Of a stretch of 63,572 bases of DNA, positions 14,928-23,313 are shown piece by piece. The stretch's first letter is position 1. Every line of letters begins with the position of its first letter. The notes below the pieces were generated by a model, which was not told the origin of the DNA, ran no database searches, and worked only from the letters and a program-made list of their open reading frames with translations. Source of the DNA: Flavobacterium sp. UBA5153 (GTDB lineage Bacteria > Bacteroidota > Bacteroidia > Flavobacteriales > Flavobacteriaceae); NCBI GenBank assembly GCA_002413745.1, contig DHXP01000049.1, positions 1-63,572 on the forward strand, given 5' to 3'. The position numbers and the translations under genes were made by a program.

Positions 14928-17336
14928 CTATTTTAATCTCCTGGCATAAAAATTACTCATCACTGTTACAAAACTGACAATTGTGATTGTACTTAAAGGC
15001 ATTATGATTGCGGCCACCAATGGCAATAAGTTTCCGGTTATGGCAAATGATAATCCCACAACATTATACACTAACGACAGCGTAAAACTCATTTTGATTG
15101 TTGTGATTGCTTTCTTGGAGAGTTTTAAAAAGTAATCCAGCCTCTTGAACTCGCTAGCATCAAGAATTGCATCGCAAGCTGGCGAAAAAACATTGACATT
15201 TTCCGAAATCGAAATCCCAATGTTACTTTGCGCCAAAGCACCGGCATCGTTGAGACCATCGCCTACCATCATCACATTTTTTCCTTCTTGTTGCAGCTTT
15301 TTAATGAATTCTAGTTTTTGCTCCGGCTTTTGATTGAAGACCAATTCGGTTCCTTTGGGCAATATGTTTTCCAAAGTGGCACGTTCGCCTTCATTATCAC
15401 CAGACAAAACCTTGATTTGATAATTTATACTTAATTTATCGAAAAGTTGCTCCAATCCCTCCCTGTATTGATTATTGAAAATGTATTTTCCGTAATAAAT
15501 TTCGTTAATCTTGACATGAACCGAAGTCCTCACCCCGACCCTTTCCAAAGGGGAGGAAGCCAAAACTGGTATAGGGGAGTTTTGGGCTACAAATTCATCA
15601 GAACCTATTTTAATTTCTATAGTACCAATTTGAGCTTGAATGCCTTTACCTGTAATTTCTTCAAAATGATTTATTTTTAATCGTTTACCTTCTGGCAAAA
15701 AATCATACAACATCCTGCTTAACGGATGATTCGAAGCCCGAAGCACATTTTTTATCAGTACAATATTTTCATCCGAAAGAACTTTTCCTTCATAGGAAAT
15801 ATTCGATTTTTTATTAGTCGTAATCGTTCCCGTTTTATCGAAAACTATAGTATCGACTTTGGCCAGTTGCTCTATGACCAATGCGTTTTTGAGGTAAAAT
15901 TTATTTTTGCCTAAAATTCGCAGTATGTTTCCCATGGTAAACGGTGCCGTCAATGCCAATGCACAAGGACAAGCCACAATTAACACTGCCGTAAAAACAT
16001 TGAAAGCGGTGTTGACATCAATAAAAATCCAATAACCAAATGATGCAAAAGCAATCAATAAAAGTATCGGCGTAAAATAACGGCTGATTGTATCCGTAAT
16101 GGATTTATATTTTTGTGTCACATTTTTCTGAAATACGTCGTTACTCCACAATTGGGTCAGATAACTTTGTGAAACCGAATATAAAACCTCCATTTCGATT
16201 ACTTTGCCAATTTGTTTGCCCCCGGCAAACACTTTATCCCCCGATTTTTTTGTAATTGGAACGGCTTCTCCGGTAACAAAACTATAATCAATTTCGGCTT
16301 TTTCACTAATCAAAATTCCATCAACAGGAATCAGTTCTTGGTTTCTGATCAACAACCTATCGCCTTTTTGGATGTCATAAATTGGAACACTTTCCTCGGA
16401 AGTATTGCTGTTAATTCTCGTGATTGCAATTGGAAAATAGGATTTGAAATCCCTTTCGAAACTCAAAAAACTATAGGTTTTGGTTTGGAACATTTTGCCC
16501 AAGAGCATAAAGAAAATCAAACCCGTCAGGCTGTCAAAAAAACCGGAACCATAATTCATTAGAATATCAAATGTACTTCGCACAAACATTACTATTAGTC
16601 CTAAAGCAATTGGAATATCAATATTCAGCATTTTGGATTTTATGCTTTTGTATGCAGAAACATAGTATCCGCTTGCCGAATAAAGGAAAGACGGCAATGA
16701 CAATGCAAAAATCAGCCAACGGAAAAAAGGCCTGTAACTATCTAACCAATATTCTTTGACCTCAAAATATTCGGGAAAAGAAAGCAACATAATATTGCCG
16801 AAACAAAAGAAAGCCAATCCCAGTTTATAAGTCAAACTTCTATCGATATTGTTCTTGCCTGTTTCGTAATTTTCTAAACTGATATATGGTTCATAACCGA
16901 TGGAACTCAATAAATGAACAATGGTTTTAAGTGAAACTACTTCGGGATTATATGTAATTCTGATTTTCTTTTCGGGAAAATTGACCTGCGAAGTGCTTAT
17001 TCCTTTTTGAAGACGTTGCAGATTTTCGAGAATCCAAATACATGAACTACAGTGAATATGAGGAATATTAAGCGATATAATAGCCGTTGTATCTTCTTGA
17101 AATTCCAAAAGTTTTAAGACTATGCTTTCATTATCCAAAAAGTCATATTTACCGCTAATATCAAGCGGAGTCGCTCCGGGAGCTTTTTCGAAATCATAAT
17201 AGCAAGTCAAATCATTGAGACTAAAAATTTCGTACACGGTTTTGCAACCATTGCAACAAAATTGTTTTTCATCAAAAATAATTTCTTCTTCTTTTACAAT
17301 ATCCAATCCGCAGTGAAAACAGTTGTATGCGTCCAT
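14928..17336 (-). CDS. ccoI: Copper-transporting P-type ATPase CcoI (FixI) with an in-frame palindromic insert
   Basis: An inner-membrane P1B-type ATPase that moves copper for cbb3 oxidase assembly. In order: N-terminal Cys-rich zinc-ribbon-like part (NCFHCGLDI, CCNGCKTVY), HMA domain with HCSSC, helices, CPC copper channel motif (VACPCALA), DKTGT phosphorylation site, GDGLND hinge. The ATG at 17336 (802 aa) is chosen because a TTG nine codons earlier is a weak start and overlaps the promoter. Around residues 590-605 the nucleotide-binding domain carries SPIPVLASSPLERVGVRTS, the translation of a palindromic element, and so has an insert that relatives should lack. Confidence 0.94.
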   Translation of the reverse strand: MDAYNCFHCGLDIVKEEEIIFDEKQFCCNGCKTVYEIFSLNDLTCYYDFEKAPGATPLDISGKYDFLDNESIVLKLLEFQEDTTAIISLNIPHIHCSSCIWILENLQRLQKGISTSQVNFPEKKIRITYNPEVVSLKTIVHLLSSIGYEPYISLENYETGKNNIDRSLTYKLGLAFFCFGNIMLLSFPEYFEVKEYWLDSYRPFFRWLIFALSLPSFLYSASGYYVSAYKSIKSKMLNIDIPIALGLIVMFVRSTFDILMNYGSGFFDSLTGLIFFMLLGKMFQTKTYSFLSFERDFKSYFPIAITRINSNTSEESVPIYDIQKGDRLLIRNQELIPVDGILISEKAEIDYSFVTGEAVPITKKSGDKVFAGGKQIGKVIEMEVLYSVSQSYLTQLWSNDVFQKNVTQKYKSITDTISRYFTPILLLIAFASFGYWIFIDVNTAFNVFTAVLIVACPCALALTAPFTMGNILRILGKNKFYLKNALVIEQLAKVDTIVFDKTGTITTNKKSNISYEGKVLSDENIVLIKNVLRASNHPLSRMLYDFLPEGKRLKINHFEEITGKGIQAQIGTIEIKIGSDEFVAQNSPIPVLASSPLERVGVRTSVHVKINEIYYGKYIFNNQYREGLEQLFDKLSINYQIKVLSGDNEGERATLENILPKGTELVFNQKPEQKLEFIKKLQQEGKNVMMVGDGLNDAGALAQSNIGISISENVNVFSPACDAILDASEFKRLDYFLKLSKKAITTIKMSFTLSLVYNVVGLSFAITGNLLPLVAAIIMPLSTITIVSFVTVMSNFYARRLK
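15528..15569. repeat. PLERVG-type palindromic element P1, in frame inside ccoI
   Basis: CCTCACCCCGACCCTTTCC, AAA, then GGGGAGGAAGCCAAAACTGG on the plus strand. Read in the ccoI frame it gives SSPLERVGVRTS. It is the same element as in intergenic copies P2-P4, so this copy has entered a coding sequence without breaking the frame. Confidence 0.82.
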
Positions 17337-17360
17337 AAATTTGCTTTTCTTGACCTTTTG

Positions 17361-17368
17361 CAAATGTA
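17361..17368 (-). promoter_or_regulatory. ccoI core promoter (-7 box TACATTTG)
   Basis: TACATTTG runs 17368 to 17361 on the minus strand, 24 bases before the ATG at 17336 and 28.5 bases from the centre of the operator at 17390. This supports the later ccoI start. Confidence 0.62.
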
Positions 17369-17389
17369 CTAACCAGAAAAATTAAATAT

Positions 17390-17403
17390 ATGATAATTGT
17401 CAT
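17390..17403. promoter_or_regulatory. Fnr-type operator shared by ccoI and the Fnr-like regulator
   Basis: ATGATAATTGTCAT, a 14-bp palindrome with one imperfect pair, lies between divergent genes. On the ccoI side it is 28.5 bases from the -7 box (activator-like). On the regulator side its centre is only 16.5 bases before TATTTTTG (17413-17420), a place that would block polymerase and suggests negative autoregulation. Confidence 0.78.
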
Positions 17404-17412
17404 TTAAATTTG

Positions 17413-17420
17413 TATTTTTG
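17413..17420 (+). promoter_or_regulatory. Core promoter of the Crp/Fnr regulator (TATTTTTG)
   Basis: The same octamer as at hemN and ccoS, 20 bases before the ATG at 17441. The Fnr-type box lies immediately upstream. Confidence 0.68.
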
Positions 17421-17440
17421 CAAACCAATAAATATTTTAT

Positions 17441-18121
17441 ATGAGTAAGTGCGAACAATGTATTGTTAGAGAATTTAGCTCTTTAAAGGCGCTCAATAAA
17501 GAAGAACTAGTAAAACTTGCCGAATGCAAAACTTCCTATATTATCAAAAAAGGCGAACCCATTTTTGAAGAAGGAGAAAGTGTAAATGGTATTTATTGTG
17601 TAAAAGGTGGCGTATGTAAGCTGTCTAAATTAAGTGCAAACGGAAAAGACCAGATTGTAAAGTTAGTTAAGCCCGGAGAATTGCTGGGTCAGCGTTCGAT
17701 GATCAGTGATGAACCGGCTAATTTGAGTGCCGTGGCACTTGAGGATATGGAAATCTGCTTTATTCCAAAAAGTGAAGTCCTGAATATGTTCGACAAAAAT
17801 AACCAGTTTTCGATGAACCTGATGAAAGTTATTTGTGGCGATTTGAAAGACGCAAGTGACCATGTGGTTTCTATTTCTCAAAAAACGGTTAAAGAAAGGT
17901 TAGCAGAAACGCTAATCTACCTTGAAGATAGTTTTGGTAAAAACGAGGATGGTTCGTTACGCATTCAGCTTTCACGAGAAGAACTTGCAGGGATGATAGG
18001 TACGGCAACTGAAAGCTGTATCCGCTTGCTATCCGATTTCAATAAATTAGGATTGATTGAATTGCTTGGTAAAAAAATCGTCATCAAAGATATTGTCAAA
18101 CTCAAAAGAATTGCTGAATAA
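17441..18121 (+). CDS. fnr: Crp/Fnr-family transcription regulator (226 aa), likely oxygen sensor
   Basis: An N-terminal cyclic-nucleotide-binding-type beta-roll (about residues 30-120), a long dimer helix, and a winged helix (about 150-215) with recognition helix TESCIRLL. Comparing with E. coli FNR (VETISRLL), the DNA-reading Glu and Arg are kept, and these read the TGA half-site found in the three local palindromes. Cysteines at 4, 7, 29, 53 and 59 (motif CEQC) could hold an iron-sulfur cluster, but their spacing differs from E. coli FNR, so cluster ligands cannot be assigned. Adjacent to the cco genes, it probably activates ccoI, ccoS and hemN when oxygen is scarce. Confidence 0.88.
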   Translation: MSKCEQCIVREFSSLKALNKEELVKLAECKTSYIIKKGEPIFEEGESVNGIYCVKGGVCKLSKLSANGKDQIVKLVKPGELLGQRSMISDEPANLSAVALEDMEICFIPKSEVLNMFDKNNQFSMNLMKVICGDLKDASDHVVSISQKTVKERLAETLIYLEDSFGKNEDGSLRIQLSREELAGMIGTATESCIRLLSDFNKLGLIELLGKKIVIKDIVKLKRIAE

Positions 18122-18169
18122 TTTCTTTGGGAGATAATCCGTAAATTACAGTTTCTTTGCTTCATTCCA

Positions 18170-18305
18170 AAATTTGGTATTTGAAAATCAAAGATTTTCC
18201 AATTCCTATTTATTAGGAAGACGCTTTGCCTCTTCCCAAATTTGGTATTTGAAAATCAAAGATTTTCCAATTCCTATTTATTAGGAAGACGCTTTGCCTC
18301 TTCCC
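18170..18305. repeat. 68-bp tandem duplication covering the 3' end of mazG
   Basis: Two abutting copies (18170-18237 and 18238-18305) of a 68-base unit containing TTTGGTATTTG, a GAAAATC-AAA-GATTTTC hairpin, and the last codons of mazG (EEAKRLPNK plus stop on the minus strand). The outer copy lies past the stop and so is non-coding. The near-perfect identity points to a recent event. Confidence 0.88.
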
Positions 18306-19056
18306 AAAAAATATCCATTTCAGCCAGAGTCATATCCATCAAAGGTTTTCCTAATTCTCCAGCTTTGCTTTCCAAGTATTGAAATCTTTTGATAAATTTT
18401 TTATTGGTGCGCTCCAAAGCGTCTTCTGGATTGATGTTTAAAAACCGTGCATAATTGATCATCGAGAACAACACGTCACCAAACTCAACTTCCATTTTTT
18501 CTTGATCGCCAGCTTCGACCTCAACTTGAAATTCTTGTAATTCTTCCTGAACTTTATCCCAAACTTGATGTGGTTCTTCCCAATCGAAACCCACTCCTTT
18601 TACCTTGTCCTGAATTCTACTGGCTTTTACCAATGCCGGCAAACTTCGTGGAACACCTTCTAAAACCGACTTTTTTCCTTCCTTTAGTTTTAATTTTTCC
18701 CAGTTTTGTTTGACTTCTTCTTCATCTTTTACCACAACATCGCCATAAATATGGGGATGACGATGTATGAGTTTATCGCAAATTTCGTTGCAAACATCGG
18801 CTATGTCAAAATCGTTGGTTTCGCTTCCTATTTTGGCATAAAAAACAATATGTAAAAGCAAATCGCCCAACTCTTTCTTGACTTCATTCAAGTCGTTATC
18901 TAATATGGCATCGCCCAATTCATACGTTTCTTCGATGGTCAAATGGCGTAAACTTTGCAAGGTTTGCTTTTTGTCCCAAGGACATTTTTCGCGCAAATCA
19001 TCCATAATGTTCAATAATCGCTCGAAAGCTTGGAGTTGTGTCTGTCTGGAGTTCAT
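18274..19056 (-). CDS. mazG: Nucleoside triphosphate pyrophosphohydrolase MazG
   Basis: A 260-residue cytoplasmic enzyme with two MazG helical domains. The first has CPWDKKQTLQSL followed by EETYEL and the KKELGDLLLHIVFYA metal-binding helix; the second has the related EEPHQVWDKVQEELQEF and VEFGDVLFSMINYARFL. It hydrolyses NTPs and dNTPs to monophosphates and pyrophosphate, cleaning the nucleotide pool. Its ATG shares one base with the mazF stop (TAATG), so translation is coupled to the toxin-antitoxin pair upstream. The last codons lie in a 68-base tandem duplication. Confidence 0.95.
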   Translation of the reverse strand: MNSRQTQLQAFERLLNIMDDLREKCPWDKKQTLQSLRHLTIEETYELGDAILDNDLNEVKKELGDLLLHIVFYAKIGSETNDFDIADVCNEICDKLIHRHPHIYGDVVVKDEEEVKQNWEKLKLKEGKKSVLEGVPRSLPALVKASRIQDKVKGVGFDWEEPHQVWDKVQEELQEFQVEVEAGDQEKMEVEFGDVLFSMINYARFLNINPEDALERTNKKFIKRFQYLESKAGELGKPLMDMTLAEMDIFWEEAKRLPNK

Positions 19057-19376
19057 TAGTTAACTAAATATTCTTTTAATACATTTTTTACCTTTTCAAC
19101 GTCATTTTTTGCGAGTGCAGCAATTTTAGTTTTCAATCTAATTTTATCAATACATCTAATTTGGTCAAAACAAATTTGTCCGATTTTATTTTCTAAAACA
19201 ACTCCCACTCTCATTGGGAAATTTCTAATTTTTGAAGTAATTGGAGCTATTAAAACGGTGTTCAAAAATTGATTTGACTCGTTTGGAGAAATTACTAAAC
19301 AAGGTCTTACTTTATTGATTTCACTTCCTAATGTTGGATCAAGAGCAACCCAATAAATTTCATATTGCTTTACCAT
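19056..19376 (-). CDS. mazF: MazF/PemK-family mRNA interferase toxin (106 aa)
   Basis: The motifs YEIYWVALDPTLGSEINKVR, RPCLVISPNE and TVLIAPITSK are those of the PemK/MazF barrel, with the conserved Arg and Thr-Ser expected for an RNA endonuclease. ATG at 19376 is chosen over a TTG two codons earlier. The start overlaps the antitoxin stop by seven bases. Length is normal. The toxin would cut cellular mRNA unless held by the antitoxin. The downstream gene mazG overlaps its stop codon. Confidence 0.92.
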   Translation of the reverse strand: MVKQYEIYWVALDPTLGSEINKVRPCLVISPNESNQFLNTVLIAPITSKIRNFPMRVGVVLENKIGQICFDQIRCIDKIRLKTKIAALAKNDVEKVKNVLKEYLVN

Positions 19377-19621
19377 TGCCAATCATTTTCTTGTTCATCA
19401 TCAAAAAAATCAGGAATCAACAAATTAGGTAGTCCATTTTTATCAATTTCCATTTTTATCAATTCGCCCCAACCTTCACGAACTTTTTTTGACGGACTAA
19501 TAACTAATTTACCTTCATTAATTTCTAAATTTACGACACTTTTGAAGCCCGCAATTTTTAGCAGTTTAGAAGGAATAATAATCCCCTTAGAATTTCCGAT
19601 TGTAATTATATTTGTTTCCAT
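19370..19621 (-). CDS. mazE: MazE-type antitoxin (AbrB/SpoVT fold, 83 aa)
   Basis: The N-terminal segment METNIITIGNSKGIIIPSKL is a swapped-hairpin DNA-binding domain of the MazE/AbrB type. The tail is acidic and ends DDEQENDWQW, the part that would bind and inhibit the toxin. As usual for such pairs the antitoxin comes first and overlaps the toxin, and would repress its own operon. Confidence 0.9.
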   Translation of the reverse strand: METNIITIGNSKGIIIPSKLLKIAGFKSVVNLEINEGKLVISPSKKVREGWGELIKMEIDKNGLPNLLIPDFFDDEQENDWQW

Positions 19622-19686
19622 AATTTAAAAAATAAGAGCAAAGTTACAACATTATTATAACATTTTATATTTATAGATAAAAAAAA

Positions 19687-19710
19687 CCTGCCTCAAAAAA
19701 TCAAGGCAGG
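19687..19710 (-). terminator. Terminator after the def-DUF5606 transcript
   Basis: CCTGCCT and AGGCAGG pair around a 10-base loop; on the minus strand the stem is followed by a run of T. It separates the upstream def-DUF5606 genes from mazEFG. Confidence 0.85.
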
Positions 19711-19737
19711 ATTAAAATATATTTCAGAAAGCAATAA

Positions 19738-20253
19738 TTACTCTTTCTTGGCTTTGGCCTTTTTAGCCGGAGCTTTTACTGCTGGAGCTTTTACTTCTTC
19801 AATTTTTTCTTCGATAACTTCTTCCGCTTTTTCTTCAATTACTTCTGCGGTTCCTTCGACAACCGGAGCTTCTTTTGAAACTAATCCTTTTGCTTGAAGC
19901 AAATTATACCAATTCATAACTTTCTTGATATCCGAAGGATACACTCTTTCTGAATCATAATCCGGTAGAATTTCCTTGAAATAGGCTACTAGCTTTTCAT
20001 TGTCTTCCTTGTGGGAAATAGCCGGTCCATTATCTTCTTTGATGGCAATATTTCGCATTACTTCAGCCAACGGTTTTTCTTCGTTAGTGGTGTAAATTGA
20101 AATTTCCGATAATAAACTTACATTAACCTTCAACCCAACGGTACTTTTTTTTCCGTCAAGTAATGATTCTGCTACAAATCCAGTACGGGTTTGAACTTTT
20201 AATGCATACAAACCTGGTTTGCCAGAAATGGATAATATTTTTTCTAAATTCAT
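19738..20253 (-). CDS. DUF5606 family protein (171 aa)
   Basis: The start MNLEKILSISGKPGLYALKV is characteristic of a protein family conserved in Bacteroidota and called DUF5606. Residues 1-70 look like a small SH3-like barrel and 85-125 a helical domain with YPSDIKKVMNWYNLL. The tail is low-complexity, alternating Glu, Ala, Val and Lys and ending KKAKAKKE, which suggests nucleic-acid or ribosome contact but is not proof. It follows def by 53 bases on the same strand. The function is not known. Confidence 0.83.
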   Translation of the reverse strand: MNLEKILSISGKPGLYALKVQTRTGFVAESLLDGKKSTVGLKVNVSLLSEISIYTTNEEKPLAEVMRNIAIKEDNGPAISHKEDNEKLVAYFKEILPDYDSERVYPSDIKKVMNWYNLLQAKGLVSKEAPVVEGTAEVIEEKAEEVIEEKIEEVKAPAVKAPAKKAKAKKE

Positions 20254-20306
20254 TTTTAAATTTTATTTTTTAAATTGATATTGTCATTGATATTGTCATT
20301 GAGCGT

Positions 20307-20894
20307 TTATCTTCCTTTTTTGTTGCAAAATTTCATTCGGTAATCAGGTCTGGTTTTGCCATCCATGATGTTTTGTAATTTCTTCTTGATTAGTTTTTTC
20401 TTTAATGACGAAATCAAATCGGTAAACAAAATACCTTCAATATGGTCGTATTCGTGCTGAATAACTCTCGCTACCAAACCATCAAACACTTCGGTTTTTA
20501 CGTTAAAATCTTCATCGCAGTACTCAATCGTGATTTTTTCGTTTCTATAAACGTCTTCACGCACATCAGGAATACTGAGGCAACCTTCATTAAAACCCCA
20601 AATTTCCCCTTCTTCCTTCAACATTTTGGCATTGATAAAAGTTCGTTTGAAACCTTTTAATTGTTCTTGTTCTTCTATTGGCAAATCTTCATCCTCGCTA
20701 AAAGGCGTCGTGTCAATTACGAATAAGCGAATACTCATTCCTACTTGTGGTGCCGCAAGACCCACGCCATAAGCATTGTACATCGTCTCGTACATATTGG
20801 CAATGATTTCCTTCAAATCCGGATGTTCTGAAGTAATCTCCTCACCCATTTTTCTTAAAACCGGATCGCCATATCCTACAATTGGTAAAATCAT
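20307..20894 (-). CDS. def: Peptide deformylase
   Basis: Removes the formyl group from the N-terminal Met of new proteins. All three family motifs are present: GVGLAAPQVG (about residues 43-52), EGCLSIPDV with the metal-binding Cys, and QHEYDHIEG with the metal-binding His pair and catalytic Glu. At 195 residues, it is a normal length for the Bacteroidota type, with an insert around EDLPIEEQEQLKGF. A TATTTTTG promoter lies at 20966-20959. Followed by DUF5606. Confidence 0.96.
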   Translation of the reverse strand: MILPIVGYGDPVLRKMGEEITSEHPDLKEIIANMYETMYNAYGVGLAAPQVGMSIRLFVIDTTPFSEDEDLPIEEQEQLKGFKRTFINAKMLKEEGEIWGFNEGCLSIPDVREDVYRNEKITIEYCDEDFNVKTEVFDGLVARVIQHEYDHIEGILFTDLISSLKKKLIKKKLQNIMDGKTRPDYRMKFCNKKGR

Positions 20895-21059
20895 TATTCT
20901 TATATTAAGTATTGTCTACTATAAATTCAAAATTTCTTTCTCATTGAATTTCAGTTGGCAAAAATAGTAAAAAAATAGACATTCAATTATCCTCGATTGA
21001 TAATTAAATTCAGCTTTGAAATCAAATTCAATTATTGTAGCTATAAATGGTACAATTCT

Positions 21060-21067
21060 TACCTTTG
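21060..21067 (+). promoter_or_regulatory. Core promoter (TACCTTTG) of the FUSC-family gene
   Basis: A TAnnTTTG match 16 bases before the ATG at 21084, supporting that start. Confidence 0.6.
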
Positions 21068-21083
21068 TAATTAATGCAAATGT

Positions 21084-23297
21084 ATGATTAATCAAATACA
21101 AAAATTTACCGATACTACTTATTTTATTAACGCGCTGAAAATAACAATTGCAGCTGTTATACCTGTTTTATTGTTTACTTATTTCGGTAATTTTCAAACA
21201 GGATTTACCATTGCCCTTGGCGCTTTTTTCACCTATCCAAGTGATATTCCCAGTAGTTTAAAAGACAAAATAAAAGGAGTTACTATCACTGCTCTCCTTA
21301 TTTCTAGTGCAAATTTATTGGTTAATATTGTATATCCTTATCCTTGGGTTTTTTATCCTTTTTTGGTGCTATCTGTTTTTTTCTTGTCTATGCTTTCCGT
21401 ATTTGGAAAACGGGCAACAATGGTTTCATTCTCGGCTTTACTATCCGTTTCATTGGCATTTTCTCATATCAATTCGGGTTGGGAAATGGTTCTACACGCT
21501 GCGCTTTTACTTGGCGGAGGTATATTTTACCTATTGATTTCGCTTCTATTTAATTATGTCAGACCGTATCGCTATCTCGAAATTCAAATTGCAGAATGTA
21601 TCAAATTAACTGCCAAATATTTGAAACTAAGAGGTGATCTTTGGGTTCCAACCATCGACAGAAAGGCGATTATCGAAAAACAATTACATCTTCAGATAGA
21701 ATTAAATGACATTCACGAAAACATTCGAGAAGTGCTAATTAGTAATTATTCCGGTTCTTCTAACCAAAACCGAAGACTTCTTATCGTTTTTATTTCATTG
21801 GTAGAAATTTTGGAACTTGCACTATCAACTTCATTTGACCATAACAGATTACACAAAAAATTTGAAGAACATCCAAAAGTATTACTCACTTATCAAACCC
21901 TGGCTTATAATCTCGCTGCAAGTTTAAAAAGACTTTCAAAAAGTGTAAAAAACAAAAACAAGTTTATTCCAAAAAACACTTTGATCAAAGATTTGAGCAA
22001 TTTGGAGCTTGCTATTGCCGATTATAATAATGTCTTAAGTAAAATCGATGCTTCAGAAGGTGTTTTTATGCTAACCACAATGTTGCAATATGCCGAAAAA
22101 CAGGTAGAAAAAATCAAAATTGTACAACGAGCATTTTCCTCTGCAATCAGCACCTATGATTTTAAAGGAAGAGACAAAGATTTAGAAAAATTTCTAACTC
22201 CTCAATATTATCTTTGGAGTACATTAATTGAAAATTTAAGCTTCTCCTCTACTCTTTTCAGACATTCATTGAGATTAACCGCAACTATTTTATTTGGTTT
22301 TATAATCAGTAAAGTATTTTCCTTTCATAACGAATATTGGGTTTTACTCACCATAGTCGTGATTATGCGTCCCGGTTATGGATTAACAAAAACAAGGTCT
22401 TTTGATAGGATCTTCGGAACTATTATAGGCGGAGCGATTGCTTTCGGAATTCTTTTTTTAGTTCACGATGGGATTATAATTAGTTCATTAGTGATTCTTT
22501 CAATGCTCTTGGGTTTTTCATTTACAAATATTAACTACAAGATTAGTGCAACATTCGTTACAATGTATATCGTTTTTATTTATGGTATATTAACTCCGAA
22601 TGTTGGAGAAGTTATTCAATATCGAATTATAGATACTCTAGTCGGAAGTAGTTTAGCTTTTCTCGCCAATCACTTCTTGTGGCCTTCTTGGGAATTTTTA
22701 AACATTCCTATTTATTTAAAAGAATCAATCAAAGCAAATAAAAATTACCTGAAGGAAATTTCCATTTTTTATAACAAAAAAGGAGATATTTCTACATCCT
22801 ATCGATTAGCAAGAAAAAATGCTTTTATCGAAATAGGAAATCTTATGGCTTCTTTTCTGAGAATGGCACAAGAACCAAAATCAAAACAAAAGCAACTGCC
22901 GCAAGTTTATAAACTCGCCGTGCTCAATCACACTTTACTTTCATCATCAGCTTCGTTAGGAACCTATATACAATCGCACAAAACTACAACAGCATCAAAA
23001 GCATTTAATGTTGTTGTGGATGCTGTAATAAAAAATTTAGACAATGCTATTTTACTTTTGAAAGAAGAGACTATTGATACAACCGAAAAAACGAATAAAG
23101 ACGATTTAGCACTCCGATTTACCGAATTAAAAAACATTCGTGAAAGAGAATTAAAAGAAGGGAATCCTATTGATGAAAAAGCATTTCAATTAAAAATGCA
23201 AGAAGCACAATTGGTTATAGAACAACTTATTTGGCTTGTCAATGTATCGGAAAACATTGTAAAAACGACAAAAGTATTGATGAAATCACAATCGTAA
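21084..23297 (+). CDS. FUSC/YccS-family inner-membrane protein (737 aa)
   Basis: Two membrane halves, each with about five to six helices (residues about 17-155 and 390-545), and cytoplasmic domains after each, matching the FUSC family (YccS, aromatic-acid exporter-like). The hallmark second-half segment EYWVLLTIVVIMRPGYGLT and RIFGTIIGGAI is present. Relatives are proposed to export aromatic acids or similar small molecules, but the substrate here is unknown. It stands alone, divergent from def and convergent with ruvX. Confidence 0.85.
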   Translation: MINQIQKFTDTTYFINALKITIAAVIPVLLFTYFGNFQTGFTIALGAFFTYPSDIPSSLKDKIKGVTITALLISSANLLVNIVYPYPWVFYPFLVLSVFFLSMLSVFGKRATMVSFSALLSVSLAFSHINSGWEMVLHAALLLGGGIFYLLISLLFNYVRPYRYLEIQIAECIKLTAKYLKLRGDLWVPTIDRKAIIEKQLHLQIELNDIHENIREVLISNYSGSSNQNRRLLIVFISLVEILELALSTSFDHNRLHKKFEEHPKVLLTYQTLAYNLAASLKRLSKSVKNKNKFIPKNTLIKDLSNLELAIADYNNVLSKIDASEGVFMLTTMLQYAEKQVEKIKIVQRAFSSAISTYDFKGRDKDLEKFLTPQYYLWSTLIENLSFSSTLFRHSLRLTATILFGFIISKVFSFHNEYWVLLTIVVIMRPGYGLTKTRSFDRIFGTIIGGAIAFGILFLVHDGIIISSLVILSMLLGFSFTNINYKISATFVTMYIVFIYGILTPNVGEVIQYRIIDTLVGSSLAFLANHFLWPSWEFLNIPIYLKESIKANKNYLKEISIFYNKKGDISTSYRLARKNAFIEIGNLMASFLRMAQEPKSKQKQLPQVYKLAVLNHTLLSSSASLGTYIQSHKTTTASKAFNVVVDAVIKNLDNAILLLKEETIDTTEKTNKDDLALRFTELKNIRERELKEGNPIDEKAFQLKMQEAQLVIEQLIWLVNVSENIVKTTKVLMKSQS

Positions 23298-23313
23298 AAC
23301 GAGAATAACATCC

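Noticed and set aside
18170-18305. Possible CRISPR array (repeated units)
   Set aside because: Two adjoining copies without spacers, including the coding end of mazG: a plain tandem duplication.
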